From Acidobacteriota bacterium (GTDB taxonomy: Bacteria; Acidobacteriota; Blastocatellia; RBC074), in assembly GCA_016196035.1 (NCBI GenBank), contig JACPYM010000045.1, positions 1-49,034 on the forward strand: a DNA stretch of 49,034 nt, given 5' to 3'. The position numbers and the translations under genes were made by a program. Below, in pieces: positions 16,601-27,034 of this stretch. The first letter of the stretch is position 1; every line of letters begins with the position of its first letter. The notes under the pieces are model-generated. The model had not been told where the DNA came from. It saw only the letters and a program-made list of their open reading frames with translations, and made no database searches.

Positions 16601-16850
16601 CGCCGGCATGTTGCCACTGGCATTGGGCAGTGGGCCGGGCGCGGAAGAGCGCCGCTCCATCGCCATCGTCGTCATCGGCGGGCAGAGTTTATCGCTGTTG
16701 CTGACGCTGTTGATGACGCCGGTGGCCTATTCGCTCTTTGACGATCTCGGCGCCTGGTTGCGGCGCCTGCGAACCCGGCGCAAGCGAGCCGAAGTGCCGA
16801 CCGAAGCGCCGGTCGAAGTCGGCGCACTGCGGTCAGAATCGGGCGATTGA
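13626..16850 (+). CDS. RND-family efflux pump inner-membrane subunit (HAE1 type)
   Basis: A 1074-residue protein, the usual AcrB/MexB-family length. TM1 is at residues about 8-30. The first porter domain contains PGAAPEEMETSVAQVLEEAVN. A block of TM helices from about 335 to 490 carries GVVIDDAIVVLENI, with the paired Asp of the proton relay, and FLPVSFMSSISGRFLYQFG. The second TM block at about 880-1040 carries GILVLFGVVKKNAILQIDH. It exports hydrophobic compounds from membrane or periplasm by proton exchange. The membrane-fusion and TolC-like partners that normally lie in the same operon are absent here, so they must be encoded elsewhere. Several residues typical of drug pumps are conserved, but the substrate cannot be named. 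Confidence 0.95.
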   Translation: MQKLAEICIKRPVFAAMIIMSLVVVGSDSYFKLGVDRFPKIDVPTIYVRTSLPGAAPEEMETSVAQVLEEAVNRVEGIETLKSVSRQGACFVILTFDLNRDIDTAAQDVRDRIQGVLRELPPGTDPPSVNKSDNDSFPIMQIALSGNRAQRELAEIADKRIKIDLERANGVGEVFINGGPNRAINVWVDSDRLAAYRIPITQVRSALVRQNADVPGGNVDQGRRELTLRTMGRITDPRDFSEIVVATINSVPVRIRDIGNVTDGTKERRSLARLNGTPAVTLGIIRQSGANTVAVIGEIKAKLAKLQQQMPADIKLEVIQDQSRYINAALHEIKVHLMLGSLLACLVVLVFMRSWRSTIIAGIAIPASVISTFGMMRALDFTLNSVTMLALVLMVGVVIDDAIVVLENIFRFIEEKKMHPMEAAREATKEIGLAVMATTLSLVVIFLPVSFMSSISGRFLYQFGLTAAVAIMVSLLVSFTLTPMMSARLLHLEDAVAGGEHSPASRRGFYAWLDHFYTWMLHLVMRHRLTVCLLAVAVVATSVPLYREVKQEFIPTNVDEAEFSIGLNAPEGTSLTAMNEAMQAVEGELKVMPEIRLMLASVGGGMGGFSNSINNGDIYVRMAPHEERTINFTKFWDCLKRGKPQDVFKGNYSARDLMQQIRGKLRKYTHLRPSVRNPQSINLGTGRSDLSFNLRGPEVSVLYEAANKMREWGFTNGLLDPDVSLKIDKPELRVKIDRIRAADLGVDTTEIATALRLMVGGDDRVSRFHDESANQDYDVELRLAQGDRNDADTISRLFVTSAKAGLVSLDNMVTLERATSSSRIDRLDRQRVVSVDAAIAPGYGLQDRMDAMRQEFARLGLPPEYTYAIGGRGRELERTFSEFILAFLLSVAFMYMILASQFESVIHPVTILISLPLSVPFALFSLWWMGDTLNLYSALGILVLFGVVKKNAILQIDHMNGLRAKGMPSYEAIIQANRDRLRPILMTTLALVAGMLPLALGSGPGAEERRSIAIVVIGGQSLSLLLTLLMTPVAYSLFDDLGAWLRRLRTRRKRAEVPTEAPVEVGALRSESGD

Positions 16851-16870
16851 GGCCGGCTTGTGTGGCGAAC

Positions 16871-16918
16871 AAAAGCAAAAGGCGCGCTCCCATGTTGGCA
16901 AGCGCGCCTTTTGCTTTT
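16871..16918. terminator. Bidirectional intrinsic terminator
   Basis: A perfect 18-bp stem (16871-16888 with 16901-16918) and a 12-nt loop are framed by an A-tract on the left and a run of T on the right. It lies between the converging RND and Uma2 genes and should serve both. Confidence 0.9.
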
Positions 16919-16931
16919 TTTGCTGCGATGC

Positions 16932-17537
16932 TTACGACGCAAAAATTTGGGCGGGCGTGATCTGCAAAAATTCCAAGACGTCCGCTGGCAATATCTCCTC
17001 GCCGTGAAAAACCGTTGAGGCTTGGTACTCTCCGTTTTGCGGTTGACGGAAAACGCACACGCTTTGATCCCGACGATCAATCACCCAATAGTTAGGGATT
17101 TTCAGCGCGGCATAAATGCTGAGCTTGGTAACAAGATCGCGCTTGATGTGGTCACTATTTGAAGTGGAGAGCACCTCGATTACCAAGAGGGCAGGTGGCC
17201 GCCGGCCGCTATCCAAAAAATCTGTAAAAGCAATTGAAGCATCGGGGCAAACGTTGCTTGAACCTTGAGGACGCCGGAGTTCCTCCGGCACCTCAAAGTA
17301 GCAGAATGAGCCGTTGGCTTCGCAGCCCAAAGCTGCCATTTGATCGTGATAGCGGTAGAGGAGACGCATCAGTCTAAGCGTCAGCTTCTGAGGTAATTTG
17401 TCTGGCGGTGGCACGATTTCAATCCTCCCATCTATCAGTTCCAGCCAAAGGTCGGGCAAGGCATCGGCCACGGCGACAAAGTTATCGAGGGTAAATTGGG
17501 TTTGTTTGAGTTGCGTTGCTTGTGGTGCGGATGACAT
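16932..17537 (-). CDS. Uma2-family (DUF820) putative restriction-fold endonuclease
   Basis: A 201-residue protein. I start at the ATG at 17537, since AAAGGAG lies 10 bp upstream; a GTG at 17546 is too close to that site. The fold is PD-(D/E)XK: ELIDGRIEIVPPPD near the N-terminus, CPDASIAFTDF, VIEVLSTSNSD and a following Lys, then IPNYWVIDRRDQSVCVFR. These residues are those expected for metal binding. Uma2 proteins are very abundant in cyanobacteria and some Acidobacteriota, and their role is not established. It converges on the RND gene. A second Uma2-type gene lies at 28974. Confidence 0.88.
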   Translation of the reverse strand: MSSAPQATQLKQTQFTLDNFVAVADALPDLWLELIDGRIEIVPPPDKLPQKLTLRLMRLLYRYHDQMAALGCEANGSFCYFEVPEELRRPQGSSNVCPDASIAFTDFLDSGRRPPALLVIEVLSTSNSDHIKRDLVTKLSIYAALKIPNYWVIDRRDQSVCVFRQPQNGEYQASTVFHGEEILPADVLEFLQITPAQIFAS

Positions 17538-17583
17538 CGTGGTCACTCTCCTTTCGCTGACCGATTATAGCTAGGGCGCGCAA

Positions 17584-18177
17584 TCATGTCTCGCGCAAAT
17601 CCAGCCATTGGACCAAACCGGCCAGCGGTTCGTGCTGGCTTAAACGATTCAACAAATCATTCGCGTCAGTTGAAACCTGCATCAACTGTTGATATTTCGG
17701 CAAGACAAAACCTTCGTTGACGGCGCGTTCGACCAGCGCCAAAAAGGGCGCGAAGTAATCTTCCACATTGAGTACGCCAATCGGTTTTTGATGAATGCCC
17801 AGTTGCGCCCAGGTGATCGTCTCGAATAATTCATCAAAGGTGCCGAAGCCGCCGGGCAGGGCGATGAACCCATCGGCGAGTTCGACCATCAGCGATTTGC
17901 GTTCGTGCATGGTATGCACAATGCGCAAATCGGTGGACAGTTCATTCAAGCGTTCTCGCAAGGCCAGCGACTGCGGAATGATGCCGATGACTTCGCCGCC
18001 CGCCAGCCGTGCCGCTTCGGCACAGGCACCCATCAGTCCAATGCCGCCGCCGCCATACACCAAGCCAATGCCGCGCGCCGCCAGCAATTTGCCCAGCGCT
18101 TGGGCTTGCTCGACATAACGCGGATTCACACCGTTGCTCGATCCACAGTAGACACAAATACGCCGCAATTCTTTCAT
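17584..18177 (-). CDS. LOG-family protein (TIGR00730; cytokinin riboside monophosphate phosphoribohydrolase-like)
   Basis: A 197-residue protein from the ATG at 18177, with AAGGAGCGAGG upstream; a TTG lies one codon earlier. A Rossmann-like fold starts with ICVYCGSSNGVNPRY and LVYGGGGIGLMG. The signature PGGFGTFDELFE, which forms the active site of LOG enzymes, is intact. The family hydrolyses nucleoside 5'-monophosphates to base and ribose phosphate; the physiological substrate in bacteria is often AMP or is unknown. Adjacent genes are unrelated. Confidence 0.92.
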   Translation of the reverse strand: MKELRRICVYCGSSNGVNPRYVEQAQALGKLLAARGIGLVYGGGGIGLMGACAEAARLAGGEVIGIIPQSLALRERLNELSTDLRIVHTMHERKSLMVELADGFIALPGGFGTFDELFETITWAQLGIHQKPIGVLNVEDYFAPFLALVERAVNEGFVLPKYQQLMQVSTDANDLLNRLSQHEPLAGLVQWLDLRET

Positions 18178-18275
18178 CAATTCCTCGCTCCTTCGGTTTC
18201 GTCGGCGGACTGGCTGCGTTAAACTCGGCAGCCGTTACACGAAACATACTTTCCAACAACAACGAGGTTTTGTCT

Positions 18276-19742
18276 ATGCATTCGAATTGTCTCGGTCGCA
18301 GTGTCGTTTTACTGGGCTTGCTTTGTCTGGCCGCGTTGACGCCGCAGCGGGCGCGGGCCGTGGATGAACGCGATGAATTACTACGCAAAATGGATGCGCA
18401 AGCACAGCATTACGGCGACCTCGCGCGCCAGATTTGGGAGTTCGCCGAAGTCGGCTACAAAGAGATACAAAGCAGCGACTTGCTCAAAGCCGAATTGCGC
18501 GCCGCCGGTTTTCAAATTCAAGAGAACGTCGCCGACATCCCGACGGCTTTTGTCGCGACTTATGGCAGCGGCAAACCGGTGATCGGTATTTTGGGCGAAT
18601 ACGACGCGCTGCCGGGGTTGTCGCAAGTGGACGAGGCGGAAAAGAAAGCGCGTAATGCCGGCGCTCCTGGGCACGGTTGCGGGCACAACTTGTTCGGCGT
18701 GGCGTCGGCCTTTGCGGCGATCACCGTCAAGCAGCAACTGCTGGAAAAGAAGCAGAGTGGCACGATTCGTTTTTACGGCACGCCCGCCGAAGAGGGTGGA
18801 GCGGGCAAAGTGTTTATGTCGCGCGCCGGGGTTTTCAATGATTGCGACCTGGTGCTGGCCTGGCATCCGGGCGACCGCAATGGCACCGGGATGCAAAGTT
18901 CGCTGGCGAATATCAACGCCAAATTCCGCTTTTACGGGCAGGCCGCGCACGCCGCCGCCGCGCCCGATAAAGGCCGCTCGGCGCTGGATGCGGTACTGTT
19001 GATGGCGCACGCGGTGGATATGATGCGCGAGCACGTGCCGCAAACGACGCGCATTCACTACATCATTACCGGCGGCGGCTCAGCGCCGAACATCGTGCCG
19101 GACTTCGCCGAAATCTATGTTTACGCCCGCCATCCGAACATGCCGATTCTCGACGGCATCTGGGCACGCATCATCAAGTGCGCCGAAGCGGGCGCGCTGG
19201 CGACCGAAACGCAGATGAAATTTGAAATCGTCGGCAGCGTTTACAACCTGCTGCCCAACGAACCGCTGACGAAATTGCTGGATCAAAATCTGCGCGTGGC
19301 GGGCGGTTACAAATACGATGCGGCAGAGCAGACCTTTGCCGAAAAGCTGCGCCAGACTTTTTCGCTCGACGGCGCGTTGCCGCTGGGCAGCCAGGAAGCC
19401 GTGCAGCCCTTGCGCAACGACGATGATGCTGGCGGCGGCGGTTCGACCGATGTGGGCGATGTCAGTTGGATTGTGCCGACCGCGCAATTCACCACGGCGA
19501 CATACGTGCCCGGCACGCCCGGTCACAGTTGGCAATCCACGGCCTGCACGGGCATGAGCATTGGGCGCAAAGGCATGCTCGCGGCGGCCAAGACGCTGAC
19601 GCTGAGTGCGCTGGAACTCTATCGCAATCCGGCTTTGATCGAAGCGGCCAAGGCGGATTTCAAGCAGCGGCGGGCGGGCTTTGAATACCGCTCGCGCATT
19701 CCGGCGAATCAGAAAGCGCCGTTGAATTACCGGGATAAATAA
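18276..19742 (+). CDS. Exported M20-family amidohydrolase/peptidase
   Basis: A 488-residue protein. The start at 18276 gives a signal peptide (SVVLLGLLCLAALTPQRARA); the upstream open frame overlaps the divergent LOG gene and is not used. Metal-site motifs of the M20D/AbgB group are present: GEYDALPG, APGHGCGHNLFG, TPAEEGGAGK, and the late PGHSW. The dimerisation insert begins near LANINAKFRFYGQAAHAAAAPDKGRSALDA. It probably hydrolyses N-acyl amino acids or dipeptides in the periplasm. The start lies 98 bp from the divergent LOG gene. A weak AACGAGG serves as ribosome binding site. Confidence 0.93.
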   Translation: MHSNCLGRSVVLLGLLCLAALTPQRARAVDERDELLRKMDAQAQHYGDLARQIWEFAEVGYKEIQSSDLLKAELRAAGFQIQENVADIPTAFVATYGSGKPVIGILGEYDALPGLSQVDEAEKKARNAGAPGHGCGHNLFGVASAFAAITVKQQLLEKKQSGTIRFYGTPAEEGGAGKVFMSRAGVFNDCDLVLAWHPGDRNGTGMQSSLANINAKFRFYGQAAHAAAAPDKGRSALDAVLLMAHAVDMMREHVPQTTRIHYIITGGGSAPNIVPDFAEIYVYARHPNMPILDGIWARIIKCAEAGALATETQMKFEIVGSVYNLLPNEPLTKLLDQNLRVAGGYKYDAAEQTFAEKLRQTFSLDGALPLGSQEAVQPLRNDDDAGGGGSTDVGDVSWIVPTAQFTTATYVPGTPGHSWQSTACTGMSIGRKGMLAAAKTLTLSALELYRNPALIEAAKADFKQRRAGFEYRSRIPANQKAPLNYRDK

Positions 19743-19769
19743 ACGGGCGGTGTCCTTTTCGGAGCTAAG

Positions 19770-19798
19770 CTGAAACCGTCACCGTGTGACGGTTTCAG
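19770..19798. terminator. Hairpin between convergent genes
   Basis: A perfect 13-bp stem (CTGAAACCGTCAC at 19770-19782 with 19786-19798) has a 3-nt loop. It follows the M20 gene and overlaps the stop codon of the opposing nucleotidyltransferase gene. It lacks a long T-tract, so the terminator role is inferred from location. Confidence 0.6.
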
Positions 19799-20445
19799 CG
19801 CCGTTTGTTGCGTGTGCGCTTGCCAAGCGGGTTTGGCTGTTTTCCTTCGTCGGCTTCATCCCGCAACCGCAGCGTGTCGGCTTCCAAAAACACGCGCTCC
19901 AATTCGCGGATGGGGAAGTAAGCGGCCTCGCCCATCGCCGTTTGCAGATGCCGTTTGACCAACGCCCGGTCAACCAGATCGGGCTGGCGCAACAGCCAGA
20001 GCAGATCGAGTTGATCTTTGGCCCGGCCCGCCATGTACTTGATGATGACCAGCCATTCGGGCGACAGAATCGGATGCCCCACGCCGCTGTCCACAGCGTC
20101 CGCCAGAGCCTGCTCGTAATACTGCCGTAAGAAATCGTTGCGCACGATCCAGTCCACGATGATGGCGCGTCCTTTGACCTTCACCAGATAGCTGTCGCCG
20201 CCGAAGCTCAATGTGTGCTCCGCCGTCAGGTCGAGCACCGCGCTGGCGAGCACATCAACGTCGGTGGTGGCGCGGCTGAAACCGTACAGGTGCATCGCAA
20301 GGCCGCCGCACAACGCGTAATGCACCCGCGCCTTGCGCGCCCGCCGGGCGAGTTGCGCCAGCGCCGCCAAGCCGTCTTCGGTGCGAATCATCGGCTTTTC
20401 AGCGACGTTGCGTTGAATTAGTTGCCGCACGCTTTCATTGGTCAT
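19795..20445 (-). CDS. Nucleotidyltransferase-fold protein (AbiEii/DUF6036-like)
   Basis: A 216-residue protein. CGGLAMHLYGFSRATTDVDVLAS at about residues 46-68 is the GG...T-D-x-D signature of the pol-beta nucleotidyltransferase fold, as in AbiEii toxins. DWIVRN may supply the third carboxylate. KYMAGRAKDQLDLLWLL is the KxxAgrxKDxxDl helix common in these proteins. The C-terminal tail is basic (GKRTRNKRR). AbiEii toxins normally pair with an AbiEi antitoxin, and no antitoxin gene adjoins this one. It is downstream of, and separated by 18 bp from, der on the same strand, so it may be read from the der transcript. Confidence 0.8.
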   Translation of the reverse strand: MTNESVRQLIQRNVAEKPMIRTEDGLAALAQLARRARKARVHYALCGGLAMHLYGFSRATTDVDVLASAVLDLTAEHTLSFGGDSYLVKVKGRAIIVDWIVRNDFLRQYYEQALADAVDSGVGHPILSPEWLVIIKYMAGRAKDQLDLLWLLRQPDLVDRALVKRHLQTAMGEAAYFPIRELERVFLEADTLRLRDEADEGKQPNPLGKRTRNKRR

Positions 20446-20463
20446 AGGGCACTGGTCATAAGT

Positions 20464-21876
20464 TCAGCGTTTGCGGTTCCGATTCAACACGCGAATCGGC
20501 GTCGCAAAGAAATCGAAGGTCTCGCGCAAGCGGTTGATCAAATACCGCTCATACGAAAAATGCAGCTTCGTTTTGGCGCTGCTGGTGAAGAGCACAAACG
20601 TCGGCGGGCGTATATTTGACTGCGTGATGTATTTGATTTTGATGTAGCTGCCCGAGGGGGTTGTCGCCTTGGGTTGATCCAGATGCTGGATGAAAAATTC
20701 GTTCAACTGCGCGGTCGGAATGCGCAGGTTGCGCGCGCGATTGGCTTTGACGATGAGTTCCGGCAGCTTCACCAGCCGCTGGCCCGACAGCGCGGAGATG
20801 AAAATGATCGGCGCGTATTCGAGGAACTTCATCGTGTCGCGGATCTTCGCTTCGTAGGTCTGGATGGTGTAGGTGTCTTTCTCGATGGCGTCCCACTTGT
20901 TGACGACCAGAATGATTGAGCGGCCCGCCTCGTGCGCGTACCCGGCGATATTGGCATCGGTCGCCGTGACGCCTTCAACGGCGTCAATCAGCATCAGCAC
21001 CACGTCGGCGCGTTCGATGTGCTTGCGCGCCATCACCATCGAAAGTTTTTCGGCCATCCCCTCGGTTTTGCCTTTGCGCCGTATGCCCGCCGTGTCAATC
21101 AGCCGCAAGCGAATCATCTCGCCGTTTTCGTCATTGACCTCGAACACGCTGTCCACGGCGTCGCGCGTGGTGCCGGGGATGGCCGAAACGATGACGCGCT
21201 CTTTGCCCAGCAGTTTGTTGACGAGCGAAGATTTGCCGACGTTGGGCCGCCCGATGATGGCGACGTTGATTTCGGTGCGCTTGGGCGTTTGCGCCATCAC
21301 GGTCGGCAATTTTTCAATCACGGCATCGAGCAGATCGCCCACGCCGACGCTGTGTTCCGCCGAAACAGGGAAGACTTCGTCAAAGCCGAATTGGAAAAAC
21401 TCGCCCGCTTCATCGGTCACTTTATTCGATTCGGCTTTGTTCGCCGCGACAAAGACCGGCTTGTGCAAGGTGCGCAAGAGGCGGGCGATTTCTTCGTCGA
21501 GCGGCGTGATGCCTTCGCGTGCATCCACGACGAAGATCAGCAGGCTCGCTTCGGCAATGGCTTCCTGCGCCTGTTTGAAGATGTTGGCGGGGATCAAGGC
21601 TTCGTCGTCGGGCACGATGCCGCCCGTGTCAATCACGCGGAACATGCGATCCTGCCATTCGGCCTCGCCGTAAATACGGTCGCGTGTGATGCCCGGTATG
21701 TCGCCCACGATGGAACGCCGCGCGCCCACCAGCCGGTTAAAGAGCGTGGATTTGCCGACGTTGGGTCGCCCAATGATGGCCACGACCGGCAGGCCCGCGA
21801 CATAAGCCTCGCTATCTGTGTTGGCTTCGCCAGCGCTTTCCGGCTCAGTACCTTCAGTTGAATTATTTGCTGTCAT
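20464..21876 (-). CDS. der: Ribosome biogenesis GTPase Der (EngA)
   Basis: A 470-residue protein. I choose the ATG at 21876, with AAGGAT upstream; an in-frame ATG at 21903 lacks such a site. Two tandem GTPase domains each have their own G1 (GRPNVGKST near 36, and GRPNVGKSS in the second), G3 (DTGG, DTAG) and G4 (NKAE, NKWD). A KH-like C-terminal domain follows. Der acts in assembly of the 50S subunit. The first G4 NKAE is slightly unusual, since NKxD is the norm. The N-terminal 25 residues are an acidic polar extension. Confidence 0.97.
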   Translation of the reverse strand: MTANNSTEGTEPESAGEANTDSEAYVAGLPVVAIIGRPNVGKSTLFNRLVGARRSIVGDIPGITRDRIYGEAEWQDRMFRVIDTGGIVPDDEALIPANIFKQAQEAIAEASLLIFVVDAREGITPLDEEIARLLRTLHKPVFVAANKAESNKVTDEAGEFFQFGFDEVFPVSAEHSVGVGDLLDAVIEKLPTVMAQTPKRTEINVAIIGRPNVGKSSLVNKLLGKERVIVSAIPGTTRDAVDSVFEVNDENGEMIRLRLIDTAGIRRKGKTEGMAEKLSMVMARKHIERADVVLMLIDAVEGVTATDANIAGYAHEAGRSIILVVNKWDAIEKDTYTIQTYEAKIRDTMKFLEYAPIIFISALSGQRLVKLPELIVKANRARNLRIPTAQLNEFFIQHLDQPKATTPSGSYIKIKYITQSNIRPPTFVLFTSSAKTKLHFSYERYLINRLRETFDFFATPIRVLNRNRKR

Positions 21877-22035
21877 GGTGAATCCTTGCGTTACCCCAAA
21901 CAAAGTAGTGAAACCGGCATACGGTTCTAAAAGTCTATGAGACTAGCGAAAGACCGCCGGGATGACAACCGGGCGGCCTGAGCGGTTACCGATCCAATGA
22001 TTTCAACCAGAGAGTTCAAAGAGGAGTCACGAAAG

Positions 22036-23193
22036 ATGCGAAAGTTACTATTTGCCGTTGCGCTCGTTATCGCCATCGCTGGCGCGGCCTTTGGCCAGGA
22101 CGCCAAAGCCGAACAGATCATGAAACAAGCCCGCGCCGCCATCGGCGACGAATCCAAATGGAAAACCTTGCAAAGTTTGTCGGCCTCGGGCACCTCGCGC
22201 AACAGTTTTGGCAATCAGCAAGTCGAGAGCGAATTGCAACTCGAGTTGTTGTTGCCGGACAAAATCATGCGCACCACCAACAGTCAGCGCGGTACCAACA
22301 TCGCCACCTTGAACGGCGATACCTATTGGACTGGTTTTGAGGCTGCCGTAGGCATGGGCGGTGGCGGCGGCTTTGGCGGCGGTGATGGCGGCGGCGGACG
22401 CGGCCCTGGCGGTTTTGGCGGCGGCGGCTTTGGTGGCCCCGGTGGCCCCGCTGGCCCCGCTGGTGGCCCCGGCGGAATGACTGCGGACAGCCCGATGGCA
22501 AAATACTTCCAGATGAGCCAGCGCCGCGACATGCTGCTGGTCATGCTGGGCTTCCTGATGACGGCTCCGGCTTCAGCGCAGTTGCAATACTCCTACGCAG
22601 GCGAAGCGCCCGGCCCCGAAGGCAGCAAGCTCGATGCGATCAACGCTAAGAATGCGAACGGCCTGAACGTGGTGCTTTACCTCAATCAGCAAACGCATCA
22701 ACTGGTCGGCCTCAAATTCAAAACCAAACAGCTAGGCCGTGGCGGACGCGGTGGCCCCGGTGGCCCCGGTCAAGGCGGTCAAGGTGGTCAAGGCGGAGGC
22801 CAACGCCAACCCGGCGCGCAAGGCGGTCAACCCGGTCAAGGTGGTCAGGGCGGGCAAGCCGGGCAAGCCGGGCAAACCGGGCAAGCCGGGCAAGGAGGAG
22901 GCCAACGCCAACCCGGCGCGCAAGGCGGTCAGCCCGGCCAAGGCGCCCAAATGACCCCCGAAGAGCGCGAGCGCCGCATGAAGGAAGCGGCGGATGCCTT
23001 TGAGAAAGCGCCCGAAGTGGATGCAAGCTGGGCCTTCTCCGAATACAAGAGCGTCGGCGGCTTCAACCTTCCGCATGTCGTGACCAAGAGCCAGGGCGGC
23101 GCGCCAAACGAGGAATGGACGATCAGCAAATACAAGATCAACCCCAAAATGTCGGCGGATAAGTTTGTGAAGAAAGAAAAGGCGGCGCAATAA
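22036..23193 (+). CDS. Exported protein with Gly/Gln collagen-like repeats
   Basis: A 385-residue protein from the ATG at 22036 (GAGGAG upstream). Residues 1-20 are a signal peptide cut near AFGQ. The N-terminal part (AKAEQIMKQARAAIGDE ... LSASGTSRNSFGNQQVESELQLELLLPDKIMRT) reads like an outer-membrane lipoprotein-sorting (LolA/DUF-type) fold. A first Gly-rich run lies near residues 110-150, and a second, longer Gly/Gln run near 235-310 contains GGQGGQ and GQAGQA units. A conserved C-terminus (WAFSEYKSVGGFNLPHVVTK ... EWTISKYKINPKMS) completes the fold. It may be a periplasmic lipid-binding protein interrupted by low-complexity loops. Function is unknown. Confidence 0.85.
   Translation: MRKLLFAVALVIAIAGAAFGQDAKAEQIMKQARAAIGDESKWKTLQSLSASGTSRNSFGNQQVESELQLELLLPDKIMRTTNSQRGTNIATLNGDTYWTGFEAAVGMGGGGGFGGGDGGGGRGPGGFGGGGFGGPGGPAGPAGGPGGMTADSPMAKYFQMSQRRDMLLVMLGFLMTAPASAQLQYSYAGEAPGPEGSKLDAINAKNANGLNVVLYLNQQTHQLVGLKFKTKQLGRGGRGGPGGPGQGGQGGQGGGQRQPGAQGGQPGQGGQGGQAGQAGQTGQAGQGGGQRQPGAQGGQPGQGAQMTPEERERRMKEAADAFEKAPEVDASWAFSEYKSVGGFNLPHVVTKSQGGAPNEEWTISKYKINPKMSADKFVKKEKAAQ
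22795..22931 (+). repeat. Tandem duplication inside the Gly/Gln repeat
   Basis: A 35-bp unit at 22795-22829 is repeated exactly at 22897-22931 (period 102 bp). Between them are near-identical 9-bp units (gggcaagcc) encoding GQA. The structure implies recent slippage or unequal crossing-over. Confidence 0.85.
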
Positions 23194-23216
23194 GCCTTTG
23201 TTGTTTTGGATAAAAA

Positions 23217-23268
23217 GGCCGCAGGCTGTGGCGTCGTGCGTCATAGCCTGCGGCCATTGGTTTTTTTG
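23217..23268 (+). terminator. Intrinsic terminator of the Gly-rich protein gene
   Basis: The 11-bp stem GGCCGCAGGCT (23217-23227) pairs with AGCCTGCGGCC (23245-23255), extended by G-T pairs, and is followed by a run of seven T. It is 24 bp after the stop codon. Confidence 0.85.
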
Positions 23269-23482
23269 GCGGCTGTGGACGCCCGCGTAGTTCAAGCCAG
23301 ACGCCGGGGTGCAATTGTCCGTTGCGGTGTAATTAACCGTGACCGCGACCATCTGATGATTCGGCGGCCACCGCACGGGTTGATCCACCCAAGTTCAGAC
23401 GAATTTTTACTTCCCGCACTTCATTCTCACAACCAGTCCCACTTTCAATCGCACTCTAGCTTGAGCGGAAGTGACCCAAAGT

Positions 23483-23511
23483 TTGACAAAGACATGGTGC
23501 GCCGCTACAGT
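23483..23511 (+). promoter_or_regulatory. Predicted sigma-70 promoter of alaS
   Basis: TTGACA at 23483-23488, a 17-bp spacer, then TACAGT at 23506-23511 (4/6 match to TATAAT). It lies 42 bp before the alaS ATG. Confidence 0.5.
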
Positions 23512-23553
23512 TTCGCGCTTACTGAAAACCCCTGATTTTACTCGATAAAAACT

Positions 23554-26361
<2,808 letters not shown>

Positions 26362-26373
26362 AAAGGAGTTTTT

Positions 26374-26631
26374 ATGTCAATGACTATTTCTGTGAGTGAA
26401 CGCGTCGCGCATGAATTGCAGGGACTCAGCGACGCCAAGCTGCAACAGGTGGCGGACTTTGCGGCCTTTCTCAAACGACAAGAGCGCATCAATGAACTGG
26501 CGGAGTTGGAAGCGATAGACGACGAAACGCTCGCTAAACTTTATGCCGAGGCTGCAACAGAAGACCACGAATTGGCAGAGGCCGGATTGGCAGATTGCGT
26601 GCGCGGGTTGGAGAAAGAAGACCAGTTATGA
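26374..26631 (+). CDS. Antitoxin-like protein of a MazEF-type pair
   Basis: An 85-residue acidic, helical protein with AAAAGGAG just before its ATG. The first part (TISVSERVAHELQGLSDAKLQQVADFAAFLKRQ) resembles small antitoxins of the DUF2281/MazE-like kind; the C-terminal half is Glu/Ala-rich. Its TGA overlaps the ATG of the toxin gene by 4 bp. It begins 12 bp after alaS. The antitoxin role rests on that pairing, and the DNA-binding fold is not certain. Confidence 0.8.
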   Translation: MSMTISVSERVAHELQGLSDAKLQQVADFAAFLKRQERINELAELEAIDDETLAKLYAEAATEDHELAEAGLADCVRGLEKEDQL

Positions 26632-26981
26632 ACGTCAAGCGTGGTGAAATCTGGTTGGCTGATTTAGACCCGATCCAAGGCTCGGAACAAGCCGGGATAC
26701 GCCCCGTTTTGATCTTGCAAAACAATCACATCAATCGGTTCACTACGACTATTCTGGCGATTCCACTGACCACAAATGTGCAACGCGCAGCATTGCCTAC
26801 GGCAGTATTGATTGCCCAAGGCGAGGGCAACTTGATGAAAGATTCTGTGGCGCTTTGTCATCAAATGCGCGCGCTCGATGTCACGCGGTTGCGTCGCCGC
26901 TTTGGTCTCGTATCCGATGCGGTCATCGTAAAAATAGAAACCCGATTACTGTACGCACTTGGCATCAAGCTCACCCCGTAG
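26628..26981 (+). CDS. mazF: MazF/PemK-family endoribonuclease toxin
   Basis: A 117-residue protein from the ATG at 26628. KRGEIWLADLDPIQGSEQAGIRPVLIL is the classical MazF N-terminus, including the GxE/RPVL core. AIPLTTN and DSVALCHQMRALDVTRL follow the family pattern, with the usual strand and catalytic Thr region. MazF toxins cleave mRNA at short motifs. The start overlaps the antitoxin stop codon (ATGA). The upstream in-frame ATG at 26595 lies within the antitoxin gene and is not needed. Confidence 0.93.
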   Translation: MNVKRGEIWLADLDPIQGSEQAGIRPVLILQNNHINRFTTTILAIPLTTNVQRAALPTAVLIAQGEGNLMKDSVALCHQMRALDVTRLRRRFGLVSDAVIVKIETRLLYALGIKLTP

Positions 26982-27034
26982 TTTGGGCGGTTAACCAACC
27001 TGACAATTTAAGACTGACAATTGAAGGACGAAGA

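Larger units (their letters stand above)
23194..23553. other. Intergenic region upstream of alaS
   Basis: A 360-bp gap with no gene. It holds the terminator at 23217-23268 and the alaS promoter at 23483-23511. The stretch between them shows nothing I recognise. Confidence 0.6.

Noticed and set aside
21932-21944. AGTCT-ATG-AGACT palindrome upstream of der
   Set aside because: The 5-bp arms are too short to claim an operator. Its presence is a warning that short AGAC/GTCT palindromes may occur by chance.
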